Shown here: piece after piece, positions 19,401-26,848 of the stretch
Position numbering within the stretch: the first letter of the stretch is position 1
Layout: each line of letters opens with the position of its first letter
DNA from: Denitrificimonas halotolerans
Lineage (GTDB): Bacteria > Pseudomonadota > Gammaproteobacteria > Pseudomonadales > Pseudomonadaceae
Assembly (NCBI RefSeq): GCF_034259425.1
Contig: NZ_JAXIVU010000007.1
Coordinates: 1-64,000 of the forward strand
Length of the DNA stretch: 64,000 nt
Reading direction: 5' to 3'
Position numbers and translations under genes: made by a program
Notes under the pieces: model-generated
What the model was told of the DNA's origin: nothing
Databases searched by the model: none
The model's input: only the letters and a program-made list of their open reading frames with translations

Positions 19401-19547
19401 CACCACGTAGGCATCCCGCTGCACTGGGGCTTCGTAGGCGTAGCTAAAAATGGTTATATCACCAACACACTGACCCCTTTCGTCGGTGATGGTAATACCC
19501 ATACGCCTGAATACAAGTCCTTCCTTGTTAACGTGGAGAGGGTGTAA
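16473..19547 (+). CDS. fdnG: Formate dehydrogenase-N catalytic subunit, selenoprotein
   Basis: A 1024-residue Mo/W-bis-MGD enzyme oxidising formate in the periplasm. It has a twin-arginine signal (NRREFFK, residues 4-10) and a 4Fe-4S cluster at Cys51, Cys54, Cys58 and Cys93. Codon 197 is TGA (17061-17063), and the frame continues without a break: NQARV-U-HGPTVVGLAPTFGRGAM, exactly where the family has selenocysteine. A SECIS hairpin starts at the TGA. The start at 16473 has AAGGAG nine bases upstream; the ATG at 16464 is too close to that site. fdnH follows two bases after the stop. It must be annotated as one gene, not two. Confidence 0.97.
17061..17106 (+). promoter_or_regulatory. Bacterial SECIS element of fdnG
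   Basis: Directly 3' of the Sec TGA, the mRNA can fold into a hairpin whose arms are CGGTCCGACG and CGACGTTTGGCCG, with upper pairing GGTGG/GCCCC and apical loop AGGTCT (17081-17086). The AGGTCT loop is what SelB recognises in E. coli fdhF and fdnG messages. Confidence 0.88.
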
Positions 19548-19549
19548 TT

Positions 19550-20479
19550 ATGGCCAGCACACAAGACATCATCGCACGTTCTGCCACTACCACAACGAGC
19601 TCTTCGATCCGCCAAGTTGACGAGGTTGCTAAGCTCATCGACACCACGCTTTGCATAGGTTGCAAAGCGTGCCAAGTGGCCTGCTCCGAATGGAACGACC
19701 TCCGTGATGAAGTAGGTAGTAACGTTGGGGTATACGATAACCCCAACGATTTAACTGCTGACTCTTGGACAGTCATGCGTTTCGAGGAGCACCAAACCAC
19801 AGAAGACGATCTAGAGTGGCTGATACGTAAAGATGGCTGTATGCACTGTGAAGACCCGGGCTGTCTAAAAGCATGCCCGAGCCCGGGCGCCATCATTAAA
19901 CATGCCAACGGTATTGTCGATTTTAACCAAGACAAATGCATTGGCTGCGGCTATTGCATTACAGGTTGTCCGTTCGATGTACCACGCATCTCTGAAAAGG
20001 ATAAAAAAGCTTATAAATGCACACTGTGCTCTGACCGTGTGGCAGTAGGACTTGAGCCAGCGTGTGTCAAGACCTGCCCAACCGGCGCTATTGTCTTTGG
20101 TACCAAGGAAGACATGAAAGAGCATGCCAACTGGCGCATCGCGGATCTTAACCGTCGCGGCTATGAAAATGCTGGCTTATACGACCCTCTTGGAGTCGGC
20201 GGTACCCACGTCATGTACGTGCTACACCATGCTGACAAACCAGAAATGTATAGCGGTCTTCCTAAGAACCCAACAATCAGCCCCTTTGTGGGTGCTTGGA
20301 AAGGTGTCACCAAACCTTTGGCTATGCTAGCTATGGCTGCTACTGCTATGGCTGGGTTCTTCCATTATATACGTATCGGGCCTAATCGCGTCGAAGACGA
20401 CACGCATACCCAAGGTACGTCAGCACAGGTCCAGCACTTCGATCCAAGCGAAAGCCGTGACCCAAGCCAGGGAGAGTGA
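19550..20479 (+). CDS. fdnH: Formate dehydrogenase-N iron-sulfur subunit
   Basis: A 309-residue ferredoxin-type subunit that carries electrons from FdnG to the membrane cytochrome. It has four cysteine clusters: CIGCKACQVAC, CMHCEDPGCLKACP, CIGCGYCITGCP and CTLCSDRV...CVKTCP. A single C-terminal membrane helix (about 266-285, PLAMLAMAATAMAGFFHY) anchors it, as in E. coli FdnH. The start is two bases after the fdnG stop and the stop is one base before fdnI, so the three subunits are translated from one message. Confidence 0.96.
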   Translation: MASTQDIIARSATTTTSSSIRQVDEVAKLIDTTLCIGCKACQVACSEWNDLRDEVGSNVGVYDNPNDLTADSWTVMRFEEHQTTEDDLEWLIRKDGCMHCEDPGCLKACPSPGAIIKHANGIVDFNQDKCIGCGYCITGCPFDVPRISEKDKKAYKCTLCSDRVAVGLEPACVKTCPTGAIVFGTKEDMKEHANWRIADLNRRGYENAGLYDPLGVGGTHVMYVLHHADKPEMYSGLPKNPTISPFVGAWKGVTKPLAMLAMAATAMAGFFHYIRIGPNRVEDDTHTQGTSAQVQHFDPSESRDPSQGE

Positions 20480-20480
20480 T

Positions 20481-21116
20481 ATGAACAGTGACAAGAACCA
20501 ATACCTGCAAAGGTACAATGCGAATGAGCGCACCAATCACTGGGCGGTCGCTCTATTATTCATTCTGGCGGGACTGTCAGGCCTAGCGTTGTTTCACCCA
20601 GCATTGTTCTGGTTAAGCAACCTCTTTGGCGGCGGTACCTGGACGCGCATTCTCCACCCTTTCATCGGGGTGGCGATGTTTATCCTATTTGCGGTGCTGG
20701 CATTACGCTTTGTTGGACGCAACCGCTTTAAGGCGCACGACCGTGAGTGGCTGTCTAAATGGCGCAAAGTCATCAACAATCAGGAAGATGACGTACCTGC
20801 GGTAGGCAAATATAATGGTGGGCAAAAAGTCCTATTCTGGGTTTTGATCATCAGCATGATCATGTTGTTGCTTAGCGGAATAGTGATTTGGCGCGAATAC
20901 TTTAGCGGATTTTTCGCAATTGACATCATTCGTTTGGCTAGCTTGCTCCACGCATTTTTTGCCTTTGTGCTAATATCTAGCATTATCGTCCACGTCTATG
21001 CAGCGATCTGGGTTAAAGGCTCAATTGGTGCGATGACCTCTGGCAAAGTCAGTCAGAGTTGGGCACGCAAACATCACCGCTTATGGTATGACGAAATGCG
21101 TAAAAAAGAGCGCTAA
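20481..21116 (+). CDS. fdnI: Formate dehydrogenase-N cytochrome b556 subunit
   Basis: A 211-residue membrane protein with four helices (about 22-42, 57-77, 115-138, 155-178) that binds two haems b and passes electrons to quinone. The histidines in RTNHWAVAL, ILHPFIGV, LLHAFFAF and SIIVHVYAAIWVKG are where the family has its haem ligands. I chose the ATG at 20481, with GGGAG upstream. A stem-loop region follows, separating the subunits from fdhE. Confidence 0.95.
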   Translation: MNSDKNQYLQRYNANERTNHWAVALLFILAGLSGLALFHPALFWLSNLFGGGTWTRILHPFIGVAMFILFAVLALRFVGRNRFKAHDREWLSKWRKVINNQEDDVPAVGKYNGGQKVLFWVLIISMIMLLLSGIVIWREYFSGFFAIDIIRLASLLHAFFAFVLISSIIVHVYAAIWVKGSIGAMTSGKVSQSWARKHHRLWYDEMRKKER

Positions 21117-21182
21117 ATCTACTCAGTCAGCTCCACAAACATAGGGGGCTGACTGATATGATTACGTTGTATAAACACACCC

Positions 21183-21215
21183 AGGCAGTGCTTTTGCGCT
21201 GCCTATTTATTTATA
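21183..21215 (+). terminator. Terminator-like hairpin after fdnI
   Basis: AGGCAGTGC-TTTT-GCGCTGCCT forms a 9-bp stem with one G-U pair, followed by ATTTATTTAT. A second long stem (CAGTCAGCTCC/GGGGGCTGACTG, 21124-21155) without a T tract lies just before it. Together they may reduce read-through from the subunit genes into fdhE-selA-selB, or protect the 3' end of the upstream message. Confidence 0.55.
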
Positions 21216-21267
21216 CAGTTTCCCATCACTTCAGGCTCCAAAGCCTCATACAACAAGGAATCAGCCC

Positions 21268-22203
21268 ATGTCCTCTAACATTCTCGAACCCGGGGAAATC
21301 GAAAATGCGGCCATGACGCCGCCCTTTGTACAGCTCCCCCCTCTAGATATGTTCAGCAAACGCGCTGCACGACTCGAAACACTAGCAAAAGGTCACCCAA
21401 TGGCTGCTTATTTGCAATTATTGGCTAAGATCTGCCACGCACAACAAAGTGTCCTCGATGCCCCACCAAGTCAACCTGAGCTAGATGCTCACACCTTGGC
21501 GGGCGCGTTACAACATGATATGCTGCCATTAGCAGTAGACACCCTGCTCCACAATACTGGCTGGCAAGTGCAGTTAGATGCTTTGCTCAACACATTTATT
21601 AAGCAAAATAACGATCTACCTGAAGCAGTTCAACAGGCACTGCAACGTCTACAACTCGCTGATATAAAACAACGTAACATCTGGGCCACTGCTTTATTAA
21701 GCGGACGCTTTAGCGCTGTGCCTGGGGCTCTCACCCCTTTCCTTGGTGCCGCGCTACAGTTGGCCTGGCGCTACTGGCTTAAAAGCATTAATGCCGAAGA
21801 CATTCGTGAGCGCGAAGATCAAACTGAATGTCCATGTTGTGGTTCTTTACCTGTAACTGGCGTAATCCGTCACCGCCGTCCGATTGACGGTGTACGCTAC
21901 TTGCTCTGTTCACTTTGCGCTACCGAATGGCATTATGTGCGTTTAAAATGCAGCCACTGCCTCAACACTCGTGCCTTAGATTACTTGCATTTCGATGACA
22001 GCCCTCATGGCGTTAAAGCTGAAGTCTGCCCTGAGTGCAATACTTACCTAAAACAACTGTACCTCGAAATCGCCCCAAGCGGCGAAGCCTTGAGCGCAGA
22101 CTTAGCGAGCCTTGATTTAGATCTAGCCTTAACAGAAAAAAACCTACAACGTCGTGCCCCAAACTTGCTACTCGCACCCGGTCATGAGGGAGAAACCAAC
22201 TAA
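21268..22203 (+). CDS. fdhE: Formate dehydrogenase accessory protein FdhE
   Basis: A 311-residue cytoplasmic zinc-binding protein needed for assembly of respiratory formate dehydrogenase. The C-terminal half has the expected CxxC pairs: CPCCGSLP, LCSLCATEW, CSHC and CPECN. The N-terminal half is helical (ARLETLAKGHPMAAYLQLLAKI). Its stop overlaps the selA start (TAATG), tying it to the selenocysteine genes. Confidence 0.94.
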   Translation: MSSNILEPGEIENAAMTPPFVQLPPLDMFSKRAARLETLAKGHPMAAYLQLLAKICHAQQSVLDAPPSQPELDAHTLAGALQHDMLPLAVDTLLHNTGWQVQLDALLNTFIKQNNDLPEAVQQALQRLQLADIKQRNIWATALLSGRFSAVPGALTPFLGAALQLAWRYWLKSINAEDIREREDQTECPCCGSLPVTGVIRHRRPIDGVRYLLCSLCATEWHYVRLKCSHCLNTRALDYLHFDDSPHGVKAEVCPECNTYLKQLYLEIAPSGEALSADLASLDLDLALTEKNLQRRAPNLLLAPGHEGETN

Positions 22204-23618
22204 TGAACGCCCCGCAAGCGCAGCGACCTCCAGCAGTCGACCAACTGCTCAAACTGAACGCTATAGCTACATTACAAGAACGCTATGGCCGTTCAGTGCT
22301 ACGCCAAATAGTCCGTGATTATTTGGCAGAGCTCGGAGAAAGCTATCGTCGGGGCAATCTTCAACCTGAGGCTTTGGCTGAAGACACATTAGTCGCAGCA
22401 ATCACAACACGCCTTGAACAGCACCAAACTCCTTATGTGCGCCGTATGTTCAACCTTACTGGAACAGTACTGCATACCAATTTAGGCCGTGCTTTACTGC
22501 CTCCTGAAGCCATTGATGCCATGACCTTAGCAGCCCGTCACCCAATCAACTTAGAATTCGATCTAAGTACTGGCCAACGAGGTGATCGCGACAACTTAAT
22601 TGAAAGTTTAATCTGCGAGCTAACCGGCGCCGAAGCGGCCACAGTGGTCAATAATAATGCTGCAGCCGTTCTCCTGAGCCTCAGCGCATTAGGTGCTGGT
22701 CACGAAGCTGTTATTTCTCGCGGCGAGTTAATTGAAATTGGTGGTTCTTTCCGGATTCCGGACATCATGGCGCAGGCCGGCGTACTTCTGCATGAAGTAG
22801 GCACCACCAATCGCACCCACCCTCAGGATTATGAAGCTGCTATTAACGAAAATACGGGGCTGATTTTGAGAGTCCACCCCAGCAATTATACGATTAAAGG
22901 CTTTACTGCTAGTGTAGACACGAAACGCTTAGCGGCTATTGCTCATACACATAATATTCCGCTATTAGAGGACCTAGGCAGCGGTAGCCTCGTTGATCTC
23001 TCGCAATGGGATCTCCCTCGCGAACCCTTGGTGCAGGAATCTCTCACAGCGGGCGCGGATATAGTGACCTTCAGCGGTGATAAGTTACTCGGTGGTCCTC
23101 AAGCAGGCATTATCGTTGGTCGCCGCGACTTGATCCAACGCATTAAAGCCCACCCTCTCAAACGCGCACTCAGAGTGGATAAAATCACTTTAGCTGCATT
23201 AGAAGCAGTGCTACGCCTTTACCAAGACCCGGATCGTTTAGCTCAACGCTTAACCAGTTTGCAATTATTAACACGCCCCGCATCTGAGATTACAGACCAA
23301 GCGCAACGTTTAGCACCTATGCTTGCCGAGCAGCTTGGTGCTCTCTGGCAGGTTGACGTCTTACCTACTCACGGCATGATTGGCAGTGGCGCCCAGCCCG
23401 TCGCTCGCTTACACAGCGCAGCTTTATGTTTACGTCCACAAGGTGCACGAAAACAACGTAGCCGTGCCCTTAATGCCCTGATGGCTGCATTACGTGCTCT
23501 GCCTATTCCAGTCGTTGGCCGGCTTGATGATGATGCTCTCTGGCTTGATTTACGCCAGCTCAATGACGAAGCTGCATTTATTGCACAGCTGTCTGCTTTG
23601 CAGGTGCAACCGATATGA
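22203..23618 (+). CDS. selA: L-seryl-tRNA(Sec) selenium transferase
   Basis: A 471-residue PLP enzyme converting Ser-tRNA(Sec) to Sec-tRNA(Sec) with selenophosphate. It has the N-terminal tRNA-binding domain (about 1-70), the FNLTGTVLHTNLGRALL signature and PLP Lys294 in SGDKLLGGPQAG. The start overlaps the fdhE stop by one base and its stop overlaps the selB start (ATGA), so all three are translationally coupled. selD, needed to make selenophosphate, is not in this window and must be elsewhere. Confidence 0.97.
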   Translation: MNAPQAQRPPAVDQLLKLNAIATLQERYGRSVLRQIVRDYLAELGESYRRGNLQPEALAEDTLVAAITTRLEQHQTPYVRRMFNLTGTVLHTNLGRALLPPEAIDAMTLAARHPINLEFDLSTGQRGDRDNLIESLICELTGAEAATVVNNNAAAVLLSLSALGAGHEAVISRGELIEIGGSFRIPDIMAQAGVLLHEVGTTNRTHPQDYEAAINENTGLILRVHPSNYTIKGFTASVDTKRLAAIAHTHNIPLLEDLGSGSLVDLSQWDLPREPLVQESLTAGADIVTFSGDKLLGGPQAGIIVGRRDLIQRIKAHPLKRALRVDKITLAALEAVLRLYQDPDRLAQRLTSLQLLTRPASEITDQAQRLAPMLAEQLGALWQVDVLPTHGMIGSGAQPVARLHSAALCLRPQGARKQRSRALNALMAALRALPIPVVGRLDDDALWLDLRQLNDEAAFIAQLSALQVQPI

Positions 23619-25540
23619 TCATTGCCACAGCAGGTCATATTGATCACGGCAAAACCACCTTACTAGAGGCACTCACTGGGCAAGGTGGCGATCAACGTCG
23701 TGAAGAAAAAGAACGCGGCATCACCATTGATCTGGGTTACCGCTATGCAAATTTAGGTGGCGAAGCAACACTAGGGTTTATTGACGTCCCAGGGCACGAA
23801 CGTTTTATCCATAATATGCTGGCAGGTGCTGGCGGTGTTGATCTAGCCCTCTTAGTGGTAGCAGCTGATGACGGTGTCATGCCGCAAACCCGAGAACATC
23901 TGGCCATTTTAGAGCTACTTGGCATACCACAATTATGGATCGCTCTGACCAAGTGCGATCGCGTTGAACGACAAACTCAACAATCCGCTGCAGCTGAGAT
24001 CGAATCTCTCCTCGCATCAGGCCCTTATGCTGGGGCTCCTATTTTTCCGCTTTCCAGCAGCACTGGCCAAGGTGTTCCTGAGCTACGTCACGCTTTATTA
24101 AACGAAGCACGCAACATCACTCACCAAGCGGACAAAAACTATTTCCGCCTATCTATCGACCGTGCCTTTAGCGTATCCGGTGCAGGTACTGTCGTCACAG
24201 GCACGGCTTTAGCCGGCCGTATCCAAACCGATGACAGCCTACTCCTTTGTCACCCCAACGGGGGGCAGCAGCAAGTTCGTGTGCGCGGCATCCATGCACA
24301 AAATAAAGCTAGTGCATCCGCTCAAACTGGCCAACGTGTAGCGCTCAACTTAGCGGGGGAACGGCTAAAAGCCGAACAAATACAACGCGGTAGTTGGATA
24401 GTAGCTTCTGAGTTACTCAACCCAAGTCGCAGACTCGATATTCAATTGAATCTGCTTGCTGATGCACCGCGTCCCCTAGAGCACTGGACGCCCGTGCATA
24501 TCCACATCGGCGCCCAACGCTTAACTGGACGTATCGCTCTACTGGAAGCCTCGCACATCGCCCCTGGTGCTTGTGGCCTCGCTCAGCTTGTATTAGACGG
24601 CTACACTCATGCGGTGCACGGTGACCGCGTTATACTCCGTGATCAGTCGGCTTGGCATACCCTCGGAGGCGGTATTGTCCTTGACCCTAATGCCCCTACT
24701 CGTCAACGTCGTACCGCTGAGCGTTTAGCTCAACTCAAAGCATTAACACTGGGTAGCCTCGAAGCTGCTCTACCTTCATTGCTAGCCACTGCAAAGAATG
24801 GCTTAGCACCCGACGCCTTGGAGCGTCAATTTAATCGCCCACAACACGATTGGCAGTTACCTGACAAAACAATCATCCAACCCACCAGTAATGGTCCGCG
24901 CTTATTCACGCAGGCTATCTGGCAAGACAACCATGCTGCCCTTTTAGACACCTTAACCCGCTTCCATCAAGAGTTACCGGATGAACCCGGTCCTGATCGC
25001 GGTCGTTTGCGCCGTTTTGGCTTACCTCATATAGAGCCGGCAGTATTCGGTGCTTTAATCGATGCTGCTTTAGCTCAAGGTAATATTGCAGCTACTGGTC
25101 CATGGTTACATTTGCCAGAATTCAGTGTACGTCTAAGTACCGAAGAAGAAAGCTTGAAAGCTAAACTTTGGCCTCACTTAGAGTCAGGAGGAATAAATCC
25201 ACCTTGGGTACGTGATCTGGCGCGTTTAGAAAACTGTGAAGAAACTCAAGTCCGTCACTTATTACTCAAATTGGCACGTTTAGGACAGCTGCACCAGGTG
25301 GTGCGGGATTTATTTTATCCAGAAATAGCTATCGAGCAGCTCATTACAGTGATCCTAAAAATTACAGAACAAAACGATACACTAGAAGTAATTGAATTTC
25401 GTGATGCTGTAGGACTTGGCCGTAAACGCTGTATTCAACTCTTAGAATATCTAGATCGACTCGGTGTTACCCGTCGTTTTGGTAATCACCGCCGTTTACG
25501 CACAGAAAGTAGCTTGGTATTACGCGTAAAAAACCGTTAG
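23615..25540 (+). CDS. selB: Selenocysteine-specific elongation factor SelB
   Basis: A 641-residue EF-Tu-like factor that brings Sec-tRNA(Sec) to UGA codons carrying a SECIS hairpin. It has the G motifs GHIDHGKTT (residues 7-15), a DVPGHE switch and TKCD, then domains II-III. A C-terminal third of winged-helix repeats (LLKLARLGQLHQVVRDLFYP, RKRCIQLLEYLDRLGVTRR) binds the SECIS loop. tRNA-Sec lies 17 bases downstream. Confidence 0.97.
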   Translation: MIIATAGHIDHGKTTLLEALTGQGGDQRREEKERGITIDLGYRYANLGGEATLGFIDVPGHERFIHNMLAGAGGVDLALLVVAADDGVMPQTREHLAILELLGIPQLWIALTKCDRVERQTQQSAAAEIESLLASGPYAGAPIFPLSSSTGQGVPELRHALLNEARNITHQADKNYFRLSIDRAFSVSGAGTVVTGTALAGRIQTDDSLLLCHPNGGQQQVRVRGIHAQNKASASAQTGQRVALNLAGERLKAEQIQRGSWIVASELLNPSRRLDIQLNLLADAPRPLEHWTPVHIHIGAQRLTGRIALLEASHIAPGACGLAQLVLDGYTHAVHGDRVILRDQSAWHTLGGGIVLDPNAPTRQRRTAERLAQLKALTLGSLEAALPSLLATAKNGLAPDALERQFNRPQHDWQLPDKTIIQPTSNGPRLFTQAIWQDNHAALLDTLTRFHQELPDEPGPDRGRLRRFGLPHIEPAVFGALIDAALAQGNIAATGPWLHLPEFSVRLSTEEESLKAKLWPHLESGGINPPWVRDLARLENCEETQVRHLLLKLARLGQLHQVVRDLFYPEIAIEQLITVILKITEQNDTLEVIEFRDAVGLGRKRCIQLLEYLDRLGVTRRFGNHRRLRTESSLVLRVKNR

Positions 25541-25557
25541 TATTGCGCACAGTACAT

Positions 25558-25653
25558 GGAGGGCAATCACATCCGGTGGTGTGGCCGGACTTCAAATCCG
25601 GTTGGGGACGGCAGCCGTTCCTGGGTGGGTTCGACTCCCACTGCCCTCCGCCA
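25558..25653 (+). tRNA. selC: tRNA-Sec (anticodon TCA)
   Basis: A 96-base tRNA with the long acceptor stem GGAGGGCA/TGCCCTCC, discriminator G and encoded CCA. The anticodon stem CCGGA/TCCGG encloses CTTCAAA, so the anticodon is TCA (25592-25594). A long variable arm (TTGGGGACGGCAGCCGTTCC) and the T arm GTGGG-TTCGACT-CCCAC follow. This is the selenocysteine tRNA read by the UGA in fdnG; it lies directly after selB. Confidence 0.97.
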
Positions 25654-25685
25654 CTTACTTCCAAACAGCCTGTTTCTCACTCTGC

Positions 25686-26153
25686 TTAACTTTTCAACTT
25701 CAATGCCTGCACGCTTTCATCATTTGGATCAAAACCATCTTGCTCTGCTTGCTCAGTAAAAGCAGGCACAACGGCATCACCTTGTAAAAACAGCTGTTTT
25801 GCCGTTTCCCAATCATCAGGGCGTAAACGGATCATCCAACCTTCACCGTAACAATCTCGATTAATCAAGGCTGGGCGCTGCTCCAATGCTTCATTATGTG
25901 CTACCACTGTACCCGCAATGGGGCTCTTAGCCGATGCGGCCGCTTTCGCAAATTCGACCACGCCTAAACTACGATCTGCTTGGATTTTCAAACCTAGCCG
26001 TTTTGGTGTAAAAGCAAAAATATCCCCAAATAATGCTACACCATAAGCCGTTAACCCTAAGGTGATCTCGCCATTACTTTCCTCACGCAGCCACATACTG
26101 TGGGCTGGCGCGTAATAGCGATCATCTGGAAAGTGCATGCCTTCAAGTTTCAT
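25686..26153 (-). CDS. GcvH-like lipoyl-carrier protein (LbpA-type candidate)
   Basis: A 155-residue protein with the fold of the glycine cleavage H protein. VVEFAKAAASAKSPIAG aligns with the GcvH segment VESVKAAS..SPVSG, keeping the lipoyl lysine (K70), and NEALEQRPALINRDCYGEGWMIRL matches the conserved C-terminal half. It differs from housekeeping GcvH in length (about 25 extra C-terminal residues) and in the N-terminal half. No gcvT or gcvP is nearby. Its start overlaps the stop of a DsrE-family gene by four bases. In sulfur oxidisers, lipoate-binding proteins (LbpA) are encoded with DsrE/TusA and sHdr genes, so a role as sulfur-carrying lipoyl protein is possible; a diverged GcvH paralogue is the alternative. 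Confidence 0.75.
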   Translation of the reverse strand: MKLEGMHFPDDRYYAPAHSMWLREESNGEITLGLTAYGVALFGDIFAFTPKRLGLKIQADRSLGVVEFAKAAASAKSPIAGTVVAHNEALEQRPALINRDCYGEGWMIRLRPDDWETAKQLFLQGDAVVPAFTEQAEQDGFDPNDESVQALKLKS

Positions 26154-26536
26154 AATGTCAGTACCCGTTCATATTCAAGAATCATTGTCGCTAATTCACC
26201 CCCACTGCCATAGCCATCCACCTCATTTATCAGTGGCTGCTCTTCCACTACAGCTTGGCCTTGAACAGGCGGTTTACGGCAAAGCAGTATACGCACGCCC
26301 ATCTGTTTGGCTTGACGCATAAAATGCAAAACCGGATTACCGTTAGCATCTGGAAAAGTCGACTCAGCCACTCCAGGACTAGCAAATTCAGTCGCTTCCC
26401 CCGTAAGGTATAAAGTGACCTCTGCATCTAAACAAGCTAGCAAAGTAGCAATATGAAAAGGTGCGGCACAACGTGCCGGGGTGCTCGGCCCACTGGTTAC
26501 AAGAATCAATACACGTTGCACAGCGACAGCATTCAA
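26150..26536 (-). CDS. DsrE-family protein
   Basis: A 128-residue DsrE/DsrF-like protein: VQRVLILVTSGPSTP at the N-terminus, FHIATLLACLDAEVTLYLTGEAT in the middle and MRQAKQMGVRILLC near the end, the last holding Cys86 where many DsrE proteins keep their sulfur-binding Cys (others are Cys23 and Cys35). The start is TTG, six bases after GAGGAG. The family carries persulfide sulfur in tRNA thiolation or in sulfur oxidation. It is the first gene of a two-gene operon with the lipoyl carrier. Confidence 0.8.
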   Translation of the reverse strand: MNAVAVQRVLILVTSGPSTPARCAAPFHIATLLACLDAEVTLYLTGEATEFASPGVAESTFPDANGNPVLHFMRQAKQMGVRILLCRKPPVQGQAVVEEQPLINEVDGYGSGGELATMILEYERVLTL

Positions 26537-26848
26537 GGTGATCTCCTCATAGATATAATATTATGGCTCAACCCTGACTCAAAAGTTTAACAAAGCAGTC
26601 ACAATACTGCTCTGAAATCTCCACTAACACCATCCCCTCCTGAATGGAAACGGATAGCCATACTGCAGAGGTCAACAGTACTTATGCTAGTCTTAGCTTC
26701 CAATTAAATATTTTCGCCAAGCACTACCTGTAAAATAAGATGCCGTTTCCCTGAAGGCGCCCGCCTCATGTATGCTAGGCAGATATTTTTCATTGATGTG
26801 CTGCGGTGCATCTCCCTTTATGACTTTTTGACGATAACCACATAAATC
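26537..26848. other. Intergenic region between the DsrE gene and leuS
   Basis: About 312 bases between divergent genes. On the minus strand, TTGAGT (26577-26582) and TATTAT (26555-26560), 16 bases apart, could be the DsrE-gene promoter, giving a very short leader. I see no RNA gene, repeat or clear leuS leader structure in the rest. Confidence 0.4.

Noticed and set aside
25686..26153. Calling this gene gcvH of the glycine cleavage system
   Set aside because: Length and N-terminal half differ, no gcvP/gcvT nearby, and it is coupled to a DsrE gene; kept as GcvH/LbpA-like.
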